Source: Deefgea chitinilytica (GTDB lineage Bacteria; Pseudomonadota; Gammaproteobacteria; Burkholderiales; Chitinibacteraceae). Taken from it: a DNA stretch of 64,000 nucleotides. The DNA lies in assembly GCF_016881405.1 (NCBI RefSeq), contig NZ_WOFE01000008.1, forward strand, positions 62,001 to 126,000, read 5' to 3'. Shown here piece after piece: positions 7,363 through 15,189 of this stretch. Every line of letters begins with the position of its first letter. The first letter of the stretch is position 1. The notes beneath the pieces were generated by a model. It worked only from the letters and a program-made list of their open reading frames with translations. It was not told the origin of the DNA and searched no databases. The translations under genes and the position numbers were made by a program.

Positions 7363-10103
7363 TATGCTTCCTCCGTAGGGCTTGCATTGCGGGGCGGTAG
7401 CGGTGAAAAATACCCGATGAGTAATAACAAAATACCGACACCAATAAATGCCACAATGCGCTCAATGCCGCTAATTCGAGACAGATCAAACATAAATAGT
7501 TTAATCACGACGACAGACAATAGCGCAGCACCCACTAACCACAAAATGCGCTCAACACGGCGCGTTGCCGTTAGCATCAGCGCCAGTGCAATTAAAGTCC
7601 AGAAAATCGTCAAGCTCATTTGGACCAACATCGAGTCGGCCAAGGCATCGATTTGATACGGAATGTGCTGTGTGTGGTGCAGTGTGCGCAGCAGCACTGC
7701 ATTGAGCCACACAAAAATTGAGCCGCCTGCAGTCGCTAAAATTAAGGTATTGGGCCATGCAAACTCTGGCCATTCCTCTTTGCAGCGCAGCAACCACATT
7801 GCTAATACAGCAAACACCAGCCATTGCATGATGTCGATCGGGTTGAGTAGTGGCAAGTACGGCAGTGGTGTCATATTGCCATCGGCAAACGCGCTATTAA
7901 TTCCCCAAATCCATAGAAAACCGCAAACAGGCAATGGACCAATTGCCCAGTAAACGCGGCGGTAATCATCGATCGGCCAGCGCTGACCAAGTTTCAATAG
8001 TAAGAAAATAGCGGCGCAGAAAGCCAACGGCCACGCAGTGAGTGACCAAATACCTGTAGGTATCTTGTTCAAGAGAAGTAAATTTAATTCATTGGCGAAT
8101 ATACCCATGCATAACCAAAGCGTAATCAGGTGTAGGCCTTCATTGAGCGTCTGTGGGTCTTCATCATCGTGGCGCAATAACAGCCAGAAATTGGCAGCAA
8201 TTGCGATGGGCCAAATAAGGTTATTCAAGAAGTACCCGTTGTGATCGAAGGCAAGTAGCGCCAGAATTAATGGCAAGGCTTGCGCCGGCCAGCGCGCGGC
8301 AGCCCATTGCTGGCGTTGCCAAATCAAGCTAAAAATCGTGCTGGTGAGGACTGCGAAAATAACAAAAGCCAAATTACGCTGTGAAGCGTCGATAAAACGC
8401 TCGATTTCTTCGCTATTGCTGCCGACCCACCACAGCAAACCCCAAGTGGCGAGGATCCAGCCTGCCGGGTGTAGTAGTGACTTGCGGCGAGTCCAAAATT
8501 CTTGTGAATTTATGTGGAGCTGCCAGCCACAAAATAGTCCCGCCAGTGCCAGCATCAGGCCGCTAATATAGTTGCCGTTCAGTATCGGCATCCTCGCAGT
8601 TAGGTGCATGCCCGACATAAACGCCAAACCAGCAAAAAATTGCAGCGCTAAACCAAAAAATAGCGCTAAACGACGTTGTTGACGCAGGCTCAGCCAGACG
8701 ACGCCAGCCCCTTCTAGCGCCCAAATTGCCGCGCTGACATTGCCATCAAACGCCAGTGGAATGGCTAGCGTGGCAAAAATAATCCCGAGCGCGAGCAAGG
8801 ATTCGAGCATTAAACGTAGGCGTGGATTGTGTTGCCGAATTAAAAAGAGTCCCAAGCCTAAATAAAATAGCGATAAGACCACCGCTGAAAATGCGAGCCC
8901 ATATTCAATTTCGTGTATTAACTTGGCGAGCAAGCCAAAACTCACAATCGGTGTACCAAATACCAGCGTGCCATCGATGGGCGATTTAATTTCGCAATCT
9001 TGGCGTAGTGCATAAAGCACGCTGATGCCAACATAAAATAAGAAAAATAAAATCAGGAAGGGGAGTGTGCTAGCGAGCAAATCGGGATGATAAGACAACG
9101 CACCCCAAAAAGTTGCAATCGAGAAAGTGAACACAAATCCGAGTAAGTTGAGCGGACGCCAAGCTTTAAACCACGCTATGCCAAAAATACCCGCATTCAA
9201 AATGGCGTAATAGCTAAACAACATCACATGGCTGCCGCTCCCGGTGGACGTCAGAATCGGTGCTAAAAAACCGCCAATAATACCCATTACAGCTAAAGAG
9301 CGCGCGTTTTGCAGAATTGCTAATGCAGCAGAGAAAACACCAATCGCGACCAATAAACCGAGTGCTAAGCCAGCTGGCACCAGTTGATACAGTTTGAGTG
9401 CGCCGAAGATGGTCATATACAACATACCAATCCCACCGCCCTGCAAAATTAATGCATAGCCCGATTTTTTGTCGCGTAATCGCCAGCCAATGACAAGCAA
9501 GGCGATCGCGCCAGCAGCCAGCCCCGTTAGCCGATACTCAATTGGCAGCATACTGTTGTCGGCGGCGTACTTCAGCAAAAAACCAACGCCAAAAAATAAA
9601 ATTAAAATCCCCACTCGAACTACGGTATTGCCGCCCAGTAGCCATGCTTTGGCGCGGTTGAACAATTCTTCGGCAGCACTGGGAGTTGCAGGTTTTACTG
9701 CGGCAGGGCGAGCTTGTGCTGTGCGAGGCGGGATGATTTTTTCAATCGATGCAGTCACTGTTTCGACTGGCGTAATCGGTACTGAAGTGCTTGTTTTGCT
9801 TGGCTCAGTGTGAGTGTTTTCTGCTCTCGGTGTGATTATGCTGGCTGAATTAACTGGCGCTTGCCCAGTGCGTAGGGCTTGCACTTCAGCTTCGAGCTTT
9901 TGCACTCGGTTTTGCAGTTGCATCAACTGCTGTTGCAGTGTGCTGGCTGGCACAGTGCTGCTTGACTTGGCATTGCTGCGATTTTGGCTATCAATTAAAT
10001 GCCCAATGACGCCGCCAATCGCCGCCATGACTAAGGCGGTTGGCCATTCATCAATGTTCCAGCCAAAAGCAAAGCCAACTAATAGCAAGAAAAACCGCAA
10101 CAT
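7362..10103 (-). CDS. DUF2339 polytopic membrane protein
   Basis: 913 residues from ATG 10103, which has GAGG 8 nt upstream. An in-frame GTG at 10112 would overlap that ribosome site and is rejected. The protein starts with a membrane segment, then a coiled-coil stretch (LQQLMQLQNRVQKLEAEVQAL, about 55-80) and a Pro/Thr/Ala-rich linker to about residue 145. More than twenty hydrophobic helices then fill the rest (first core helix VVRVGILILFFGVGFLLKYAA). This is the DUF2339 architecture; the function is unknown. The conserved block FGVGFLLKYAADNSMLPIEYR is present. It is the first gene of the DUF2339-DUF3999 unit. Confidence 0.83.
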   Translation of the reverse strand: MLRFFLLLVGFAFGWNIDEWPTALVMAAIGGVIGHLIDSQNRSNAKSSSTVPASTLQQQLMQLQNRVQKLEAEVQALRTGQAPVNSASIITPRAENTHTEPSKTSTSVPITPVETVTASIEKIIPPRTAQARPAAVKPATPSAAEELFNRAKAWLLGGNTVVRVGILILFFGVGFLLKYAADNSMLPIEYRLTGLAAGAIALLVIGWRLRDKKSGYALILQGGGIGMLYMTIFGALKLYQLVPAGLALGLLVAIGVFSAALAILQNARSLAVMGIIGGFLAPILTSTGSGSHVMLFSYYAILNAGIFGIAWFKAWRPLNLLGFVFTFSIATFWGALSYHPDLLASTLPFLILFFLFYVGISVLYALRQDCEIKSPIDGTLVFGTPIVSFGLLAKLIHEIEYGLAFSAVVLSLFYLGLGLFLIRQHNPRLRLMLESLLALGIIFATLAIPLAFDGNVSAAIWALEGAGVVWLSLRQQRRLALFFGLALQFFAGLAFMSGMHLTARMPILNGNYISGLMLALAGLFCGWQLHINSQEFWTRRKSLLHPAGWILATWGLLWWVGSNSEEIERFIDASQRNLAFVIFAVLTSTIFSLIWQRQQWAAARWPAQALPLILALLAFDHNGYFLNNLIWPIAIAANFWLLLRHDDEDPQTLNEGLHLITLWLCMGIFANELNLLLLNKIPTGIWSLTAWPLAFCAAIFLLLKLGQRWPIDDYRRVYWAIGPLPVCGFLWIWGINSAFADGNMTPLPYLPLLNPIDIMQWLVFAVLAMWLLRCKEEWPEFAWPNTLILATAGGSIFVWLNAVLLRTLHHTQHIPYQIDALADSMLVQMSLTIFWTLIALALMLTATRRVERILWLVGAALLSVVVIKLFMFDLSRISGIERIVAFIGVGILLLLIGYFSPLPPRNASPTEEA

Positions 10104-10227
10104 AAAACACACCTCGAAGTAACCGTGTCGTCATCATAGTGTATTTAATGTCTGGCTTGTTATGAACTAATTTGCTTTTGAGAGATCGCGGAGAGTGCTG
10201 TCGTCTTGAGCGAGCCAGTGCAAGAAA

Positions 10228-10256
10228 AAGCCCCAACACTGATGTGTTGGGGCTTT
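10228..10256 (-). terminator. Intrinsic terminator downstream of chitinase
   Basis: GC-rich stem GCCCCAACAC / GTGTTGGGGC, extended by A-T pairs. On the minus strand it is followed by five T residues. It lies 36 bp past the chitinase stop. Confidence 0.8.
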
Positions 10257-10291
10257 GTGAGACTAGCCATTACTGCGTCAGGTTTGCTCTA

Positions 10292-12271
10292 TTACTTGCG
10301 AGCAGCGCCCATTGCTTTAGTGAGGGTTGCATTGCTGTCGTCACCATCGAGAGACCAGCTAAATACACCACCCAAGCCGCGGTCTTTACCGTACTGAACT
10401 TTAGTGCCGATCACTTCTGGTGTGTCATAAGACCAGAAAGTAGTGCCGTCAAATTTGTACGATTGTTTCGTTACAGGGTGAACATACACAGTGCCTGGGG
10501 CATTTTTCAGTACTTTGTAGTCTTCGATACCTGCTTCGTAAGTACCACCCGCGGCTTTCGATGCTGCTTGGTATAGACCGTTATTGGCATTGGTCACACC
10601 AGTCCAGCCACGACCATATTTAGGTACACCCAGAACCAGTTTCTTCGGATTCACACCGGCGTTGATCAGTTGTGAAACTGCATCATCAGTGTTGTAGAAC
10701 GAAACTAGACTGCGATCGCCGTAGCAAGTGTCGCCAGCTTTGCCGCTGCACTTGTAGCTTGGGTTGCTTGGATCTGCGTATAGATGCGATTGGAAGTCAG
10801 TCGGACCTTGTGCATTCCAGCCACCGTTGTAGTCGTAGCTCATCATGTTGATCCAGTTGAGGTAACGGCTGTACTCGCGTGGTTCAGTCATATCGATCTT
10901 GTCTTTACCTACCCCGATTGCTACGGTCAACAGATACTCTTTGTTGTTTGCCGCAGCCAACTCATCGATCTGTTTGCGGAACTCAGCCAACAGTAAAGTG
11001 AAGTTTTTCTTATCATCTGGCGATACGGTGTTGTACGGCTGACCGATTACACCTGGGAATTCCCAGTCAATATCGATACCGTCGAAGATGTTGGCAGCAG
11101 AGCCAGGGCCACCACGACCGTCAAACACTGGCAAATTGCCCTTCAGATAAATGTCAATACAAGAGCTCACCAGCTGTTTACGTAATGCATCTGTTTTGGC
11201 TGCATTAGAGAACCATTTCGACCAAGTCCAGCCACCCAGAGAAATGAACAATTTCGTGTTTGGATATTTTTTCTTGTACGCTTGCAATTCGCGGAAGTTA
11301 CCAGCGAGTTTGTCGTCCCATTTGATTGCATCGGATGCATCAACACGGCGTTTTGCCGTCAAGCCAAAGTCTGCCCACGCATCGCCGCCAGTGCCGGCAT
11401 CTGGAGCGTTCGGGTTAGTTGCACCTGGTTCAAGTTTGTTGATAATGCCGCATTCGTAGCCACCATTTTTTTGATAGATATTGCCGAATGCGTAGTTAAT
11501 GAAGGTCAAGTGCGGAGCCGCACCAGAAGTAATGATGTCAGCTACTTGGTAATCACGACCGTATACACCCCATTGCGTGAAGTACGAACCTACTTGTGCG
11601 CTAGTTGGCGCTGGCACTTCTTGGCCTGGCGCTAATGTTGGCACTGCGGTTGGTTTTACTGTTGGTGTAACAACTGCAGTTGGTGTAGGAGTCGCGCCCA
11701 CTGGTGTTGGCGTTGGTGTGGCACCAACTGGTGTCGCAGTTGGGGTTGCAGTTACAGTGCTGCTGCAGTCACCAACGTATTTCCATGGACCCCATTGGTC
11801 AGTTGTTGATGGTGTATTGCCTTGAGTCCACCAATTTGCCGTGAATTTTTTGCCATTGTAAGCAACAGTTGCGCCGCCGTTATAGGCAGTGGCCGAATTC
11901 CAAGCTGCTACCGTGCCACATGATGGTGGAGGTGCAATCGGAGTTGCAGATGGCGGCATTGGCAATGTTGGATTTGGGGTCACAACCGGCGCAGTGGTTG
12001 GTGTCGCAGTCGGTGCTGTGGTTGGTACAGGTGTAGCGACCGAACCTGATACTACTTTCCATAGTGTTGGCGTTGAAGCAGGATTCCAGTTCGCACCCAC
12101 GTAAGCAGTATGCGTCACCAAGGCTTGATAGTCTTGACCTGAATACGACACTACGGCGCCAGCATTATAAGTCGTACCTTCTTTCCAAGCGTCTGCAGCA
12201 TATGAAAAGCTAGCTACGGCCATCATGGCAGCAGGGATTGCAGCTACGGCAAAACGATTAAAGTGTGACAT
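10292..12271 (-). CDS. Secreted GH18 chitinase with two CBM5/12 modules
   Basis: 659 residues from ATG 12271, chosen because GGAG lies 6 nt upstream; the in-frame ATG at 12283 has poor spacing. A Sec signal peptide (to about SFSYAA, residue 26) precedes a CBM5/12-like chitin-binding module (about 29-72, WKEGTTYNAGAVVSYSGQDY). Then come a Pro/Thr linker, a second module (about 120-168, WNSATAYNGGATVAYNGKKF), a TPTP-rich linker with GATPTPTPV repeats, and a GH18 barrel (about 225-655). The catalytic motif FDGIDIDWE (DxxDxDxE, Glu as acid) lies near residue 400. MMSYDYNG and GVFSWSLDGDD also fit family 18. It should hydrolyse beta-1,4 bonds in chitin outside the cell. It is monocistronic, with its own promoter region and terminator. 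Confidence 0.95.
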   Translation of the reverse strand: MSHFNRFAVAAIPAAMMAVASFSYAADAWKEGTTYNAGAVVSYSGQDYQALVTHTAYVGANWNPASTPTLWKVVSGSVATPVPTTAPTATPTTAPVVTPNPTLPMPPSATPIAPPPSCGTVAAWNSATAYNGGATVAYNGKKFTANWWTQGNTPSTTDQWGPWKYVGDCSSTVTATPTATPVGATPTPTPVGATPTPTAVVTPTVKPTAVPTLAPGQEVPAPTSAQVGSYFTQWGVYGRDYQVADIITSGAAPHLTFINYAFGNIYQKNGGYECGIINKLEPGATNPNAPDAGTGGDAWADFGLTAKRRVDASDAIKWDDKLAGNFRELQAYKKKYPNTKLFISLGGWTWSKWFSNAAKTDALRKQLVSSCIDIYLKGNLPVFDGRGGPGSAANIFDGIDIDWEFPGVIGQPYNTVSPDDKKNFTLLLAEFRKQIDELAAANNKEYLLTVAIGVGKDKIDMTEPREYSRYLNWINMMSYDYNGGWNAQGPTDFQSHLYADPSNPSYKCSGKAGDTCYGDRSLVSFYNTDDAVSQLINAGVNPKKLVLGVPKYGRGWTGVTNANNGLYQAASKAAGGTYEAGIEDYKVLKNAPGTVYVHPVTKQSYKFDGTTFWSYDTPEVIGTKVQYGKDRGLGGVFSWSLDGDDSNATLTKAMGAARK

Positions 12272-12312
12272 GCGGATCTCCATCCTATTTGTTTGGTTTT
12301 GGCATTTAATTG

Positions 12313-12349
12313 GTACTACGTTTGATGCCCGATACTGTCAATTAATTGA
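12313..12349 (-). promoter_or_regulatory. Candidate sigma-70 promoter of the chitinase with overlapping palindrome
   Basis: On the minus strand a perfect -35 TTGACA (12341-12336) is followed by 17 nt and TAGTAC (12318-12313), a poor -10, about 40 bp before the start codon. The -35 box overlaps a perfect 12-bp palindrome TCAATTAATTGA (12338-12349). A weak -10 next to a strong -35 and a palindrome is consistent with a regulated promoter, but no transcript end is known. Confidence 0.4.
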
Positions 12350-12484
12350 AAGTATTGTTCTTCTCTTCACTGTTTATGATGCAGCTCAGTCGTTGCTGAA
12401 CTGTCGTTGTCGTTATTTATTTCTAAAATAAATCGGCTGTCAATACTTTTTTTTTCCTAGATTCGCTAGTGACGAAAGGCTGAT

Positions 12485-12509
12485 TTTGTACTGTAAAGAA
12501 AACTACAAA
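12485..12509. promoter_or_regulatory. Candidate regulator site 2 upstream of chitinase
   Basis: Contains GAAAACTACA (12498-12507), identical to one arm of the inverted repeat at 12644-12668. It also has an outer TTTGTA / TACAAA pair (12485-12490 and 12504-12509). Sharing a 10-mer with the other site suggests a second binding site for the same protein. Confidence 0.4.
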
Positions 12510-12643
12510 TAACTGATTTTTCTTTTTTGTGCGGTGCAATAAAATCTGTTGTATGTGTGCTTTTTACAATGTTTCTTTGTCTGATTGACTAATGCTGCAG
12601 TGCAATATTAGGGTTTGTTGATGTAGCAATAAAATATTGAGCA

Positions 12644-12668
12644 TGTAGTTTTCTCGACGAAAACTACA
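12644..12668. promoter_or_regulatory. Perfect inverted repeat, candidate operator for chitinase
   Basis: TGTAGTTTTC (12644-12653) and GAAAACTACA (12659-12668) are perfect 10-bp arms around a 5-nt spacer. It lies about 375 bp upstream of the chitinase start codon. It is not followed by a T run on either strand, so a protein-binding site fits better than a terminator. The regulator is not identified. Confidence 0.5.
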
Positions 12669-12887
12669 GCTAAAAAATGTGTTTTTCATGCACCTGTGAT
12701 TGATATCACAATCGCTTTTTCTTATCAGGTTTCTGCATAATTTCTTTATTTTTACTTATTTTGTAAATTTTTCTGGCGTAATTTAGTTGCGGATTGCTGG
12801 GTATGAATTATTTATGCTTGTCAGAAAGTGGTATTAGCATGCTAAGACTTGTGTTTGGGGTTATTCATGATTTAATCCAATCCATGT

Positions 12888-13442
12888 TTAGCTTTGCTGT
12901 GTGAGTGGTTGCCAAATTTGAATTTCGATGTACAGCTCGAAGTCGTATTCCCAATATCGCTCATAGGGAACGAGATGGTCATTGTTGGGCAGTCCAAACT
13001 GGCGCACTAATTCTGTAAGCTCATTGAGTAAAAATACTTTTTCAAAATAAGGTTTGTCAGTGCGGCTTAGTGCAATAAAACTGTCGGGAAATGTGAAGGA
13101 GGTCGTGAGCGGATTGAGATCGCTTAGATCGATAGTGAGTGCTTGATGGTGACGATTGAGATTTTTAAACCATTCTGATGCTCCCAAGATCAAATAGTTT
13201 GGGTGCTCGATTTGGGGTTGGCCGCCGCGCTCGATAAAAAGCGCCCGTAGCCGTTGTTCGACGAGTTTGCGTTTTTGAATATAGTCACGACCATAGCGAC
13301 GGCGATAATCAGGATCGGACTGGTGCCGATTTAAGAGCGCTAAAAAATGTGGATCTTCTCCGCCAAGGGGGAGTTCAGATAAGCTTTTAAATGGACCATA
13401 TTCTGGCAAATAGTAATGCGTAGCAAAATTCGGTATTTTCAT
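12888..13442 (-). CDS. Hypothetical protein, 184 aa
   Basis: I do not assign a family. The 184-residue protein is soluble, without signal peptide, membrane segment or cysteine motif. It starts MKIPNFATHYYLPEYGPFKSLS and is rich in aromatic and charged residues. The middle holds a basic YRRRYGRDYIQKRKLVEQRLRA stretch, and the C-terminal half reads like an alternating beta-strand region (YWEYDFELYIEIQIW). Codon use looks like the neighbours, and the ATG is followed by an uninterrupted frame, so it is likely a real gene. Its 5' side faces the candidate RNA locus at 13505-13612. Confidence 0.65.
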   Translation of the reverse strand: MKIPNFATHYYLPEYGPFKSLSELPLGGEDPHFLALLNRHQSDPDYRRRYGRDYIQKRKLVEQRLRALFIERGGQPQIEHPNYLILGASEWFKNLNRHHQALTIDLSDLNPLTTSFTFPDSFIALSRTDKPYFEKVFLLNELTELVRQFGLPNNDHLVPYERYWEYDFELYIEIQIWQPLTQQS

Positions 13443-13488
13443 GTTTGATATTTGCTTGTTTTGTATTGTAAAGATTTAGTGTTTAAAA

Positions 13489-13504
13489 GTTGTAAAATTA
13501 CAAC
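13489..13504. promoter_or_regulatory. 16-bp palindrome between the unknown gene and the candidate RNA
   Basis: GTTGTAAAATTACAAC: 7-bp perfect arms (GTTGTAA / TTACAAC) around AA. It sits in an AT-rich stretch just before the structured segment at 13509 and 47 bp upstream of the 184-aa gene. It could be an operator or part of a divergent promoter (TAAAAT inside it resembles a -10). Confidence 0.4.
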
Positions 13505-13612
13505 GATAGGTGGGGATGAAGCGCGTAATATAGCGTTTATGGAATGCGACTTGAACACGCTACCAGACGAGAGCTCCACCCGATGCCCCATCCTGAACAA
13601 TGGGGCATTTTT
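13505..13612 (+). ncRNA. Candidate small structured RNA with its own terminator
   Basis: No ORF fits. The plus strand can fold as a closing helix GGTGGGG (13509-13515) with CTCCACC (13574-13580, one G-U), an inner 6-bp helix TAGCGT (13531-13536) with ACGCTA (13557-13562), and a terminal hairpin ATGCCCCAT / ATGGGGCAT (13583-13591 and 13600-13608). The terminal hairpin runs into a T tract (13608-13612). The terminator points rightward, but no plus-strand gene lies upstream, and the next gene downstream is on the minus strand. A free-standing sRNA of about 100 nt is therefore the simplest reading. I recognise no known family. Confidence 0.45.
13583..13612 (+). terminator. Orphan rightward intrinsic terminator
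   Basis: A 9-bp perfect stem (ATGCCCCAT / ATGGGGCAT) with an 8-nt loop is followed on the plus strand only by TTTTT. On the minus strand the stem is followed by CGGGTGG, so it works rightward. It supports a plus-strand transcript ending here. Confidence 0.7.
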
Positions 13613-13643
13613 ACGTCTAATGAATTAGCAACTATCTGATGCC

Positions 13644-13674
13644 GAAAAAAAACGCCGCCCGATTGGGCGGCGTT
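13644..13674 (-). terminator. Intrinsic terminator of gpmI-envC-ctpA
   Basis: A 10-bp GC-rich perfect stem (AACGCCGCCC 13651-13660 with GGGCGGCGTT 13665-13674) with a GATT loop. On the minus strand it is followed by eight T residues. It lies 18 bp past the ctpA stop. Confidence 0.9.
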
Positions 13675-13691
13675 GATGTGGTGAGTAACTA

Positions 13692-15140
13692 TTACTTCAA
13701 ATTAGGCTTCTCTTTGTTGAGCATCAACTGCTGAACCTTGAGAACGCTTAAGGCCTGTTGCAGTTGATAATCCGATTTAGAAACTAACTCCCGTGGATTT
13801 TCTTCTGATTCAGTTTCACTTGCGTTGGTTTTTGCTGGTTTTTTCGCTTCGACCTTCGCTGGTGTTGGCACTGGTGTAACTTTGCCGGCATTTTTATCCG
13901 TTGGGTTATCTAAATGTTTCCCCAAATCGGCTTCACGCATACGGAATGGGCTTTCCTCTTTGTTACTGAGGGTGGCGTCTTCCACGATGATGTCGGGGGT
14001 AATGCCCTTAGCCTGAATTGATCTGCCTGCTGGCGTGAAATACCTTGCTGTTGTTAGTTTTAGTGCGCTTTTTTCGTCAATCGGTAGGATGGTTTGCACC
14101 GAGCCTTTGCCAAAAGTTTGCGTTCCCACCACGAGCGCACGCTTGTGGTCTTGCAAAGCACCGGCTACGATTTCAGACGCTGATGCCGAGCCACTATTAA
14201 CGAGTACAACTAAAGGTACCGTTTTGACTTCAGGCGGCAGATTTTTGAAAAAGTCTTTCTTGCTATCGCGCTGATAGAATTGTGGGCTGGCGGTGAGCTT
14301 GATTTTAGAATCAGCAACACGGCCTTCGGTGTAGACCACTAAGGCATCTTTGGGTAAAAACGCGGCAGACACGCCAACGGCACCATCGAGTAAGCCGCCC
14401 GGATCATTACGCAAATCAAGCACAATCCCTTTGAGAGGCGCTTTGTTTTCTTTGTACAGTGCTTCAATCGCTTCGCCGAGTTTTTCCGATGTATGCTCTT
14501 GGAACTGAGTCACACGAATATAACCATAGCCGGGTTCCGCGAGCTTGTATTTCACTGATTGAACTTTAATGATGGCGCGTTTGAGTGTCACAATAATTGG
14601 CTTGCCTTCGCCTTTGCGAAGTAGCGTCAAGGTGACGGGCTCGCCAACCTTGCCGCGCATTTTGGAAACCGCTTCATTCAGCGACATACCTTGGACTTGT
14701 ACATCACCAATTTTAACGATGAAGTCACCTGCTTTAATGCCTGCGCGGTAAGCGGGTGTATCTTCGATCGGTGATACCACGCGAACTAAGCCGTCTTCCA
14801 TATTGACTTCGATACCAAGACCGCCAAATTCACCTTGGGTGTTGACTTTGAGCTCTTTAAAAGCCTCTTCGTCTAAATAAGTCGAGTGTGGATCTAGGCC
14901 TGATACCATGCCTTTGATCGCTTCACTAATCAGTTTCTTATCATCGACTGGTTCTACATAGCTTTGTTTGATGACGCCAAATACCGTTGAGAAAGCACGT
15001 AGCTCATCAATCGGCAGCGGGTTGTTCGCTACTTCTTTATTTGCTGTTGCATTAAAAGACAAGCTAATGGCGATACCAAGCCCAGCGCCGGCAGCAATTA
15101 GGCTGACTTTTTTCCAGCGACTGTAGGGTTTATTCGACAT
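13692..15140 (-). CDS. ctpA: S41 family C-terminal processing protease
   Basis: 482 residues. An N-terminal signal/anchor helix (about 10-30), a PDZ domain (about 95-180, GLGIEVNMEDGLVRVVSPIEDTPA) and the S41 catalytic core are present. The nucleophile Ser lies in LVNSGSASASEIVAG (near 320) and the Lys in QTFGKGSVQT (near 345), the Ser-Lys dyad of tail-specific proteases. It cuts periplasmic proteins at the C-terminus and in other bacteria controls peptidoglycan hydrolases. The C-terminal 90 residues are Lys/Glu/Pro-rich and probably disordered. AGGA lies 8 nt before the ATG. The gene follows envC by 49 bp in a gpmI-envC-ctpA arrangement that is common in proteobacteria. Confidence 0.93.
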   Translation of the reverse strand: MSNKPYSRWKKVSLIAAGAGLGIAISLSFNATANKEVANNPLPIDELRAFSTVFGVIKQSYVEPVDDKKLISEAIKGMVSGLDPHSTYLDEEAFKELKVNTQGEFGGLGIEVNMEDGLVRVVSPIEDTPAYRAGIKAGDFIVKIGDVQVQGMSLNEAVSKMRGKVGEPVTLTLLRKGEGKPIIVTLKRAIIKVQSVKYKLAEPGYGYIRVTQFQEHTSEKLGEAIEALYKENKAPLKGIVLDLRNDPGGLLDGAVGVSAAFLPKDALVVYTEGRVADSKIKLTASPQFYQRDSKKDFFKNLPPEVKTVPLVVLVNSGSASASEIVAGALQDHKRALVVGTQTFGKGSVQTILPIDEKSALKLTTARYFTPAGRSIQAKGITPDIIVEDATLSNKEESPFRMREADLGKHLDNPTDKNAGKVTPVPTPAKVEAKKPAKTNASETESEENPRELVSKSDYQLQQALSVLKVQQLMLNKEKPNLK

Positions 15141-15189
15141 TCGTATATTCCTATTGGTAATCGTTAAGGTTCAGCATGAACTCATTCAG

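Larger units (their letters stand above)
12272..12887. other. 616-bp AT-rich regulatory region upstream of the chitinase
   Basis: No credible ORF. It separates the minus-strand chitinase from the end of the minus-strand unknown gene, so all of it is 5' control sequence for the chitinase or 3' sequence of the neighbour. It contains a -35/-10 candidate with an overlapping palindrome, a 10-bp-arm inverted repeat and a second copy of one arm, each listed separately. It is clearly AT-richer than the flanking genes. Confidence 0.65.

Noticed and set aside
11640-11760. Short direct repeats resembling a minisatellite or CRISPR
   Set aside because: They encode the GATPTPTPV linker of the chitinase, with no spacers of constant length and no cas genes.
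11577-12104. Valine/glycine repeat ORFs on the plus strand in the chitinase
   Set aside because: Antisense translation of the TPTP linker; the real product is the signal-peptide-bearing chitinase.
13505-13580. tRNA-like TTCAAG segment on the minus strand
   Set aside because: No acceptor stem, anticodon arm or 5-bp T arm can be formed; only 3 bp pair around the loop.
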